Positions 34,858-45,800 of a DNA stretch of 64,000 nt are shown one piece after another. Below the pieces are notes generated by a model. It was not told where the DNA came from, searched no databases, and saw nothing but the letters and a program-made list of their open reading frames with translations. The DNA lies in the NCBI GenBank assembly GCA_942486035.1, contig CALNXK010000006.1, forward strand, positions 3,292,501 through 3,356,500, in the 5' to 3' direction. The position numbers and the translations under genes are program-made. The first letter of the stretch is position 1. Each line of letters starts with the position of its first letter. Source of the stretch: Porites lobata. Taxonomy: Eukaryota; Cnidaria; Anthozoa; Scleractinia; Poritidae.

Positions 34858-35105
34858 AGGGAGTTTATTAATAAGCAACCACGTTTTTGAGCGACGCCGG
34901 TCAACCAGAAATGAACCTTTTGCAATCTTGCGGCGTGATTTAGACCAAATTTTCAGGCAAATCGTCTATAAAAGAGTAAAAACACTTAGTAGTACAAATT
35001 TGGTGGCGTCAAGGAACATTAACATTGAAAAGGACCCACTTCCGGTTGACGACTCACTTCCGGTTGACGTACGTCGCTCAGAAAAGTCGTTGCTTAAACT
35101 CCCTA
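34858..35105. mobile_element. Foldback MITE, GGGAGCTTAAG family, third copy
   Basis: Left arm AGGGAGTTTATTAATAAGCA then TTTTTGAGCGACGCCGGTC; right arm CACTTCCGGTTGACG (present twice in tandem, 35038 and 35055), CGTCGCTCA, GTTGCTTAAACTCCCTA. Only about 200 bases separate it from the copy at 34449. Confidence 0.6.
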
Positions 35106-35495
35106 TTGGTTGATTTTCACATGACGTCACTAAAATTCAAACTACAAAACTATCGATCCTACTGAGATTTTACTTTCATGATGAATTAGAGCAGCTGAAA
35201 ACTAATGTTCATACAAATTTTCGCCTCAAAAGGGTTCTTGGTTTTGTGTTACAGTGCGCTTGAATTTCTTAGCTTTTGCGTGACGCGACTTTTACATGAC
35301 GGCCGAGAGAGCTGTAATGTAGGTTTAAAAAGTGACTTATTTTTGGAAAGTTTGCTATTTAAACCGTAAAAAAGTATCACTTTGACGTTTATGAGTTCCT
35401 CGAGGGATAAATTCACGCTTTTGTAGCAAAACTCGGTAACAGATGTTTCTGTTGGTTTCCGTCCGCCATGTTGGTGCTCACGGGATGAGCATCAG

Positions 35496-35529
<34 letters not shown>

Positions 35530-35656
35530 GTAAACATTTCTTCTGATATGTCGTATACGAAATATTCCTCTGACCTGAATCTTAGCGAGGGTCTTTGCAT
35601 ATTTACCTCCTTTCATTCCCCAGATTCTGGCCTTAAACTATTGAACGGTTTTGATA

Positions 35657-35697
<41 letters not shown>

Positions 35698-35770
35698 GCG
35701 ATAGTACTTGCATCGGTGCCAGTGAATTTGAAGTATTACAAGCAATACAACAGGAATACCTTTTTTCCAA

Positions 35771-36357
35771 CGGGGGTGTCATTTAAACGCGGGGTAGGGG
35801 TTGGGGCCGGGGACGGACCGGGGTCGGAGTCTATCTTTTTGTAGAGAATGCTGTTTTATGGTTAGGGTTAGGGTTAGGCACGGGTTTCGTTTCAGGCCGG
35901 ACGCCGGACGCAACGTCCGGTTGTTTGACATTTCACACCCGAAATAATAATTTTTTTAAGTGTGAAAATCATATTTTTTCATTTATTAACCAAAGAAAGA
36001 CTTGACTCATATTTTACTCACTTAGTGATGTAATGCATACAATCGAAAAAAAGAGATGATTCCTGTCATAATTCCGGTTACCCAATTCCGGTCCAGGGAA
36101 CGCAGAAAATTGCATTTTAGATAGTCCAATTTTACAAATTTCACGGGAGGGGGGGGGGGGCATGCCCCCGGACCCCCCTAGGAGTTCATGCCAGCGGCGC
36201 GAACGGTGCACGTCCGCCAGCTGAACCACTGCATCCGACACTAACTCTAACCCAAACCTAACCCTAAAACAGCATTCTTTTTAAATAATGATAGATCCCG
36301 ACCACGGCCTCGGTCCCGGCCCCGTACCCCGACCCCGCGTTTCACTGACACCCCCAC
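35771..36357. mobile_element. Inverted-repeat element with telomere-like TTAGGG runs in both arms
   Basis: About 110-base arms: GGGGGTGTCATTTAAACGCG then GGGT...GGGGCCGGGGACGG...AGAATGCTGTTTTA, then GGTTAGGGTTAGGGTTAGG (35860-35878). The right arm, inverted, has GGGGGTGTCAGTGAAACGCG, the same GC-rich block, AGAATGCTGTTTTAGGG and TTAGGTTTGGGTTAGAGTTA (36241-36265). The centre holds a second piece with a G-run and CATGCCCCCGGACC. No transposase is visible. Confidence 0.7.
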
Positions 36358-36838
36358 GACGGAACTACGCAGGCTACATTCCACGGACCTTATTTTTGAC
36401 ATGAATGAACTCGGTATGGGATCTCGTCCACAATACTTAACGATAAGAATAACTTTGTACAACTTAATCCTCTTTGCCAGCGCAAAGTGGAAAGAACGCG
36501 GCAAAAAATAGATTTAGAATCACGTTCGCACGAACCAGCGAAAGTCAGTAGTGAAATACGTGACTAGGTTGTTCCTTTGCTTAGCGTTTACTGATCTTTA
36601 CACCTATGCATCTCAGGTTCAAGGATTTTTCTAAATATATGTTGATTTCCTAATTTTAAAAATTGCGAACTTAAATCTGATGTTTGCCTTTCTTTGATCA
36701 TGATTCTTAATCTTCGAATTCCTTATGAGATCGAAGCGCGAAGTAGAGAACTGGTCGGCGAATATGAATAATCTACCTACATCTGCATGAAAAATATGCA
36801 GCTCTTGCGTACAAAGTTTGTATTCAGTTGTCTTTGAG

Positions 36839-39800
36839 TTACTTTTCCATAACAGTCACATATCCATATTCATCGGGCACGCTCACCGTACCTACAAAAC
36901 AGGACAAGAAAATCAAAATTCAATAATACTGAATAAATTAATCTTTTTTGCTACGTACTTCTTTCCAAACTGACGTTTGGTTTAATATCATTTTAGTAAA
37001 ACATAGGCTCTCGAGGTTTGAAAGGACAAGGAATAGCTACAGGTAGAAAAATCGATCATACAAAATCGTAAAATAGAATTGAATAAGGCTAGGTACAGTT
37101 TCTGTTTGTTCTCGTACTTACGCTGGGTACAATCAAAGTATGATGGTATAGCAGGATCACAGCTTGCAGCTCGCTGGCGGCGAGGGAATGGGCGCGGTTT
37201 CCTTGGTGGAAGCCTAGGAGATCCCACTGACGTGACTTCGAGAGAACTGGAGTCTTGACAATTTAAGTTATTGGGTGAGACGGGTTGTCGCTTAGCTCCA
37301 TTCATAACTGTGGGAAATTTAAATTGGCACAAAATTAATGACCGCTCTCATTCTCTTTACAATAAGTACATGTACCAGTACCCTTGAAGGGGCTGGGAAT
37401 CTACAACGAATTTCTAGCCTGATTTTTGAAAACGTTACCGCCAAATGGACCTTTTGCGTCCAACAGTTTTCCAAAGTAGCCATTATAAAAACTAAGAGTG
37501 CAACCATTGCTTCTTTCTGGTCTCGTCCGTTTCCTTCTCGCGCCTCGCTCTTTCTTTTTCTCCTTTCCTTTTCCTTAGTTAGTGAGATTTTGGAGCTTAA
37601 ATCGCGCCCAAAAAGCCTGCACTTTCGAAGCTTTTGACTCAAATGACTGCTAATTTCGTTACGTTGGTTTTCAAAAAATTGGTTAGATTTACACTCACCT
37701 TGACTGGGTTTTGGAGGTAACGTCAAAGACTTTTTTGTTTCATGAAAAGAACCACGTTTACTGCAATAAAGACAAAATATACATCGTTGAAATCAATTCA
37801 ATCGTATGCATTAACACAAGAATCAATAAATTAAAGACAGGAAACGCTCAATACCCGGCCACAGGCAGATCTATCTAGGGAAGATTAGAGAGCTTTAGAC
37901 TTGAGGACGAGGACGACTATACGAGTACGAGGTTTAACTCAAAGTTTTTTCGCGTTTTCTCGAAGAATATTCAACCCGTAAAGCTTCACTGTACTATTTT
38001 TCACCTGAAAAAATACTGCGGTTATTTTTTATTGGAGGCGATTTAGCCCTCTCGCGGTCGCAAAATGATTAAACTTCTAAAAATTGAAAACTTGTTCCCG
38101 CCACTACGTCATTATCGCTAAAACTCGTAGCAGAATGACGACGGCTATTACGTTTTCCCACCAAAATGACGTTGGTTCACGCGAGAGTACTACTTAGTAA
38201 AGAGAAAATCTCGTACTCTTAGTTGTCCTCGTCTATCCTGTCGGAGTGACTCAGAAACCCAGGAAAGAAGACTTTAGGGAGTTAAAATCCAAACAAATTC
38301 CAGGGGAAGCTTCTTCTCAGACCACCCCTCCCCCCCCCCCTTCCTCCTCCTTCCGGTAGAAGCTTGCGCCTTCGGCGCTCATTTAGGAAATCCGGGTCAG
38401 TATTTATCCTAGATCCGCACCTGTTAAGCCAGGAATAAGCATACTTACTCATCAAAGTGAGGTCTCCTCAAAGAAATCTACATAAAGAGAATAATTCAAA
38501 TAGGTAATAATCATTCTATTGTTTGTTTTTGTTTTTGTTTTTTCTTTTTTTACAATTATCGTGTTTGCTTACGTTGTAATTATTAAAATGGCGAATAATA
38601 ATAAAGTAATTATTATATTTTTATATTTTTCCTCTCATACTAAGTGTATATTGAAGACTGAAACAACTCAACGCAACAATGTTGCAACGCTGTGTTGCGC
38701 TAAAAATCTTCGTTGCGAATCATCCCGTGTAACATCACTTTCATGCATTAAATAACGAACTAAATACACACGTTAGTTAAATAATAACACACGTCAAAAA
38801 ATAATAAAAGAGAGCTCACGCATATTTGAATAATATGTTCTATATAATATAACACGCTCGCACACAACCTACACTAACTGAAATTGGGCTGTTTTAGCAA
38901 CAGAACGGGAACGTCATTTGACGACGGGGAAAGCGCGCGGAAAGGACTAAACTCGACTTCCGGTGCCCAATTTGCCACTCTGCCATTGGTCAAGGCAGTT
39001 GTTTGATTTGCGCGCGCCGTCGTCAACTGACGTTCCGGTTCTGTTGCTAAATCAGCCCATTAAAGGATATGGTGGCACCATTCAGCCATTGATTGCCAGT
39101 CTCATCTCCCTCAGTGAACACTGCTATAAGACTGTAATAAACCCATAGTCAGCTTAGACTAACATTATAAAATCAAGTTCAAACTTACGTTTGGATCTGA
39201 ACCACTCCATGAACTCTCCATACCTGCTTAGCAAACGGAAAATTGGTTTAATATATAAGAAAAGTAGTAGACTGCGCACAACCGTGTACGAAACTAAACT
39301 CTAGTTAAGTCCGCCCGGCGCAGAACAGTGCAGTGTTCTGGTCTCCCCACCTCTGAATCAGGATTTGAGTACGCGCCATGATTCGCCTTTTAAAAAAAGC
39401 CTTAGTGGATTTCCCAGTCAGGATAAAAATAAATTTGAAACGCCCTTCCGGTTATTCGTTGAATCCGTTGGAGGTTCAGAACAAGGATCTCAGCACTGCT
39501 TCGCAGACGTTTTTATACTTAGGGGCACCTAACTACTGCTTTCTGTGAAGTAGCTGTTCGGAGAAGAAAATATGCCTAGAATTTTCTATTACTTGAGGAC
39601 CGCTAAAAATTTCTAGATGAACATTCCACTCATGTACAATTTTCGAAGCTTATCTAATAAATTCCCTACGATTTTCTGAAGTTTAATTTTCACATTTCGC
39701 ATCATAAGTTAGGCTATTTTTCGTAGAGGAAAGGAAACCTAAAGTTTTCAGACTCAAAAATGCAATGGAGAGAGAAATCAAAAAATGCCTCACTTTCGTA

Positions 39801-42800
39801 AAACTTCAAATTGCATCTAAAATTTTAGGGAAAATAATACTCAAACCATTTGTAATTTCGAAAAGACTCAAGTTTCCGGCTTGGATGACCGAACAGATAC
39901 AAATTTTATGGCACCGCTTAGAATGCATTTCTAGAGATCTAAGAGTGTACTCTGGAGGGCCTAAATAGTGTTTTTAATGTATTTTGGAGGATACCGTCGT
40001 TGGGTGTCCCTGGTACTAATAGAGGTTAAATTACGTCTGCGAAGCAGGCTAGAAGTAAAGTAGTTGCTTGATTATTGTTCATAAAAATGGATTGAAAAAG
40101 AGGTGATTATTCCATGTTTTCATGACTTTTCCTCTTACAGATATTCTAGATCTCTTTACAAACTACGACATATGTCTGTTTAACACATCAAAATGAGGCA
40201 AAATGTGCGTCACATTGTATGATAACCGTATACACTTCACTGTACCTCTAGGAAAGAAAGGACTTCTTGATCTTGCTGGCGGTTCAGGTGGTTTGTCCGG
40301 GCCTTCTTCGGAAACCGTACTGCAAATCCCCAAAAGAAAGAATGAATCGATTAAAACAACGGCACTCGGCGGATTTATATCGACATTGTGAAATTCACGC
40401 CAGTCTTCCAAATTTATTTGCCAATAAAAACTAGCTCAGTATTTGAATTAGGTGGGTTTTCCTTAAACTGCTTTCTTATTGCTTAAATAAGAATTCCTGT
40501 GGTGTAGGTGAAAAAAAAAATGTTGTTGTTCGTTTATAATTATTTACCTCCTTTATAAAATGCGGTATTAGTATAAATTTCATGCTTCACAGCCGTTAGA
40601 GATAAGAATGGCAAACAAATGCAATTAACAGTACCTGAGTGTGATGCATGGGCAGACGTTTTGTTTTACTTTGATTGACTCATTAATTAATAAGTATAAC
40701 CAGTGTCACACCCACACATTGAGTGCTATTTTTGCGATTCTTATACATTTTAACGTCATTTCAGCGTTACTATGAATAAACAGAGACAGGGTAATCGAAT
40801 CTGTCTGTTGATCATGAATTTTTTTAATAATAAATAAAACACTTTCTCTAGACTTGCAGTTGAAATGAACGAGTATCAGTGAGTGAGCTACTTACTCAAA
40901 ATTAAATTGCATCCTGTGAAATATCTAAGCAAGAGAAAAGAGCACACTGATTAGAGCAAACAAACGTTTTAAAACGTAAATATTAATGATATTTTGGATT
41001 ATTTATTTATCTATTAATAGATAAATAAATAATCCAAAATATCATTAAAAAATGAATAAAAAATAAATAAATAGGTTAAATAGAAAGCTTTAGATCCTAG
41101 GACGAGGACAACATATAATTTTAAGATTTCTCTCCTATTCTCTACAAATAGACACTCTGGAAAGCCTCATTGTACTTTTTTTCACCACAAAAGATAGCAC
41201 ACTTATTTCCGTTAAAGGAGGAAAAGTCTTCTCCCGATCGCTAAATCATAAAATTTCTAACATTTGATAACTTGTTTTTGCCATTACGACATTCTCTCTA
41301 AAACTCGTAGTAGAATGACGACGGCTACCAGATTTTCCCGCCAAAATTACGTTGGTTCGCGCGCGCGCATTACTTAGTATTGAGAAAATCTTCTTCTCGT
41401 AGTCGTCCTCGTCTTAGAATCGAAAGCTCTCTCTAATGAATTAGAGGTAGCACATCCATATAGTGGTGTTTCGTCTGCCATTCATGGTCGAATTGGAATG
41501 TGGAAAATGTTGGTTTTTGAGGAAAGGGGAAATGCTGGAACAAACACAAACGTCTTCAACCCGGCCTCCAACCTCCCGGACCACAATACCAGGATCGGAT
41601 GGCTAAAGCGCTTTATAAGTGTGCGGAGAACTTACGTTTGGATCTGAGCCTCGTCGTTCATTTACCAGTCCTATGCATGTCATAAAAATAAAATAAAAAA
41701 TCCGTACCGGTTAACGATAATATTTGCGACCAAAAAAAATGCAGTCAATTATAAAATTTGAAACAAAAAAATAATAATAATAAACATACCACTGAAAAAC
41801 AGCGATGACCTGGGAGACACCGGAGATCTAGGAGGAAGTGGTGGAGCGGAGTCAGGAATGTCGTGTATGGAGTGACGCTTCTTGTTCATTGGGTATGTCT
41901 TGGGTGGTACAGTAGGGGCTGATTCGCGGCGAGATGTCTCATCTAGGATCGTTGAAGAATTTCCGCCATTCTGCAAAACATCAATAACTAATGAGACGAC
42001 GAAACGATCGTCGAGCCACGTGAGGGGAAAACTAAAAAAAAACCCTGATCTTTTTACGCTGTCTCGTCGCCCAATGTAAGGCAATCCGGTTTCCGGATTA
42101 GGAGAAATTTTTGCTTGTGGTATCTGGAACCCTGGGCTTTGGAATCTGGAATACAGCCAAAGGAACCCGGAATCCCACTACGGATTGAAACCTGGAATCC
42201 AAGTTCCACTGACAAAGGATCCGGAATCCAGTACCTGGAATCTGGAATCCACAGCCTGGAATCCAGTCCAATTCATCAATACTGTCTTGGATTGGCTTAC
42301 ATGGAGCAAATACTGAGTTCCGGCAGACGGCAGTCGAACCTTCGACCTAATGGCTCTACCCTGACTGAAATACTTAGGGCTAAAAGGCCAAGCAACAGTA
42401 ATTACAGCTAAACTCATATGCGGCAAGGCAGCTTCAGGATTTGAAAAGACCAGAGTGCGCAGGTCAGAGTCTTGGGTCTAGATAGTATCATTGTCTCCAC
42501 TCCTACCTTGATTGATTCATGGTGCAGGTTAAAACATAAGCTTTAAAATGATTATTTTTGTTTTAATAAGAAGAAGATACACAGATTCACATATCAGGTA
42601 AGCTTTTACCTGTCGAGCGCACTTCTGAATAAACTGGCTAAATGTTTTTGCAGTTTCTTCGCTGAGATTATGATTTCGCCAGCTTTCATTAACAGCTTGT
42701 TCTGCTATGAAGATTGCTTTCCACATTTCAGGTGTCACAGGTATTTCTGAAAGAAGAATGATATATCACGGTGGCTACAAAATGACTCCTGAACCGCGCT

Positions 42801-45800
42801 CCTAGAAACTACTTTATTTGCAGTTTTTATCCGTTTGAGATTCAAGTTTGCTGAATTAGGAAAAATCTTTGTATTCCAAACTATGTTTTTTTGTTTTTCG
42901 ATTTTAACGGTTTTCGACGGGAAAATGACGTCACAGGATTGGCAGCAAACTTTCATTTCATTTAAAGGCGTAATAAATAGGAAATTTTGAAATTCCATGA
43001 CGACTTAGAAACAAATGTGAATTTTTTTTTTCAAAAGCTCAATTGCTTTGGGAGATATAGAATTTTGAAATGTGCTTATATGTTTCTAAAAGTAGAAACA
43101 AAATGGCGGGTAATTGCAAAAATCAAAGCTTAATAACTCTATAACCAATAAAAGTTTTCATATTTTATGTGACACTAAAACTGGTTCATTTCATAAAATG
43201 ATTTAATTGTCTGGTAATTACTGTCAGACTCGAGACCCCAGCTCCCGTTTTGGCATTAGAGCCCCTGTCTAATTAAATCCATGTCGCATCTTTCCGAATT
43301 ACCCCTACACTTTTCTCTTTAAATTAATTATGCTTGGAGAGTAAGGAAAATAGTTAGACCCCTGCAAACTTTCACCTTCTTTATAGATATCTCGGCGGAA
43401 ATAGAATGATCAGAATGATCCGGTTACTCTTTCAGTCCTGCCCAGGGTTCTACCGCTCATGTATACAATTGGCAAAGGCTGGGGCGAAGCTTCCATTGAT
43501 GAGTATATAATTTACTTCATACGATAAACATGTATCCTTTGCAAAGAAGTTCACTTGGAGTTGAGGCTGCGATCAATTGAAACTTGTGAAAAAAAAACTA
43601 GTAAACTTTGACAGCTGTCAATTTAACATATCATACATGTGCAATATCAGGTTGCAGGCTTCCACACTAGCCAGAAAGTGTGACATTTCACATTGGTTTC
43701 TGTGTGGTGCTGACCGACGGACGGACGAGCGGACGTATGGTCACGTGATTACCAAAATTTCTCGGATGGATAGATTACCAAATTTTCTCACCATGGTGCT
43801 CCGCTATTAATTGTCATACTGCGATGCTCTCTCCTTAAAGTTTTCGTTATACAAAAACAAGATAAAACACAGGACAATGTAAAAAAAAGAGAATGATGGA
43901 ACAGGACTATGTTGGCAATTACCGTGTTTGGTGATTTCTATATTTTTCTCAACGCTGTCGTAAAAATCCTCATCCTCTGATTCATGAATTGTCAGATCAG
44001 TAGAGTCCATCCTCATATATAGATCTTCATTCTCGATATCGTTACATAAGGTCTCATCCTTCGATTCGATTCTATCTTTGTTTCTTTTTTTGGACTAAAA
44101 TATGCGGAGAAAAGTAATACAGTCAAACGTAAGCAAATTGATAAATATTATAAAGAAAGGTATAGTAGAGTGAAATGAGATAGATCTAATTAATAAGCAC
44201 AAAAGAATTGCTGTGCTAAAACGTCAGGCCTTCAGTTCTATAAATTAATAACGAGTACGTCTACAAAAATGCACGCATGTTCTTTAACGCCGGATTAGTT
44301 TTTTCATTGAATAACCAACATGTTTAAGACAATATGCACCTGATAAATCTGTCATATTGCAAGGTCAGTCGTGGCCTGCAGAACAAAAATTTTCCACCTT
44401 GCCATCGCTTAATGTTAATGAAAAGTAAAACTACCTCAAAATCTCGAAGTTCTTCTGAAAGCTCAGAGTGTCCATTTTCTTCTGCTATCTCTTTAGGACG
44501 CAAGCCGTCTTTGTTCTTGAGCGCCAGTGCTCTTGATGCTGTTGGACAGTATTGGACAAACGCTGCTATCGTTTGTGTGAGACCATAGGCCGCTGCAAAA
44601 TGTATCATTGTGGGATAGGTGCTGTCTGCTTGATCTGGTGAAAATGACAGGACAATTCATGGAAAATAAATTTAAAGGAGCAAAAATATCGTTGCCTTAA
44701 GCTATGAACAAGAGAGTTATTCTCTCTTGCTTTTATATGAGGATCAATTCTTTAAACACGCCAGATTATGAATGGCAACAGTCTAATTTTTGTGAAAGGT
44801 TTAAACTCAGGAGTCATTTCATAAGTCGGTTGAGTATGATCGTCTCGGTGAACGTAGTCCTGAATAGCAAAGTTGTTGTTGACTGTGACTGATGTTTCGA
44901 CAACCTGTGCGGTTGTCGTCTTCAGAGTCAAAGTGAGTTGTATCACGTCAGTTGATGTTGTTAACTCTGGCTATTGACCTCATTGGTCAATTGATGAACT
45001 CACTGCAAAATGGGGTCGGTGGTCTCTAACAAAATCATACTATCACTACATCTTACCAGTATTGCACGTAGGCAGTTGTACATTGACAAAAATTTGTGTT
45101 TTTTAAGCTAGGTATGCCAGATTTTCTCTTACGAATATTTAAAACATACCGTTAACTTTTTCTGGAAATGTAGCGTCCAGTAGATGAAAATCGTGTGGTG
45201 ATTTCCGTTTAATTTTCTGAGCCATGGCTTCGTCAAACTGTTTTATATCAGCGGTGGAAATCCCGAAGGAACTGCACAAAAGCTCTTCAGGATCTGTCAC
45301 TTTTTCCAACAAGTCCTGAAGAACTTTACTCCGAGAGACAAATTCAACGGAGCATTCGGCGATGAAAGGATCGTAATGTTTATTTTTGTCATATAGGGTA
45401 ACAGTGGTTTTCTCAGGTGGATAGTACACTGCAAGGAATGAACAAGAACTATTGAAGGTGCTTATGTCAAATCCACTATGTGATAAACCCGATGGTAATC
45501 TTCTGTCATTACAAGGAGCAAATGAAGTGGCGTGGTGGTGAGGGTTGCACTAGCTTAGCCTGCGTAACAAGCGTTTCCGTTTGGTTTCGGAGCAAAGAAA
45601 GACTGCATGAGGAACGGGATTCTCGGTTTTGGTCGCGCGAGAAATGAAACAAGAGCCAAAAAATGAAAGTGGGGGAGCGCTTTTACTTACGCCATTTTTC
45701 GCGCAATCTTTGACTCTCGTTCCTCGTTCGTTGCTCCTAAACCGCACGGAAACGTTTGCTACGCAGGCTAGCACTAGCTCGACTTACAACAATGTGGCCT

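Larger units (their letters stand above)
37699..39223 (-). repeat. Duplicated three-exon block, copy 2 (exons 12-14 of the BCAP-like gene)
   Basis: Exons of 35, 29 and 62 nt with phases 1-0, 0-2, 2-1 encode MESSWSGSDPN, ISLRRPHFDD and KRGSFHETKK followed by SLTLPPKPSQ. Same exon sizes (35, 29), phases and GSDPN end as the block at 40246-41670. The donor region TCAGATCCAAAC|GTAAGTT is identical in both 35-nt exons. Each block ends in a proline-rich SH3-ligand-like exon. Confidence 0.85.
40246..41670 (-). repeat. Duplicated three-exon block, copy 1 (exons 9-11 of the BCAP-like gene)
   Basis: Exons of 35, 29 and 74 nt with phases 1-0, 0-2, 2-1 encode LVNERRGSDPN, IFHRMQFNFD and TVSEEGPDKPPEPPARSRS followed by PFFPR. 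It is the upstream partner of 37699-39223. Intron contents differ, so the duplication is older than the elements now in the introns. Confidence 0.85.

Noticed and set aside
36014..36241. 75-codon ORF on - with GGSGGMPPPPS
   Set aside because: Translation of a G-run inside the telomere-motif transposon.
36887..36891. Possible 5-nt exon in the BCAP-like gene (GTACG before GTGAGC)
   Set aside because: Reading through gives a longer terminal exon with a sensible tyrosine-containing C-terminus and a stop; a 5-nt exon is not needed.
38449..38466. 18-nt rather than 29-nt version of the BCAP-like microexons (also at 40896-40913)
   Set aside because: Using the nearer AG gives a stop in the required phase 0; the farther AG gives 29 nt in both duplicated blocks and closes the frame.
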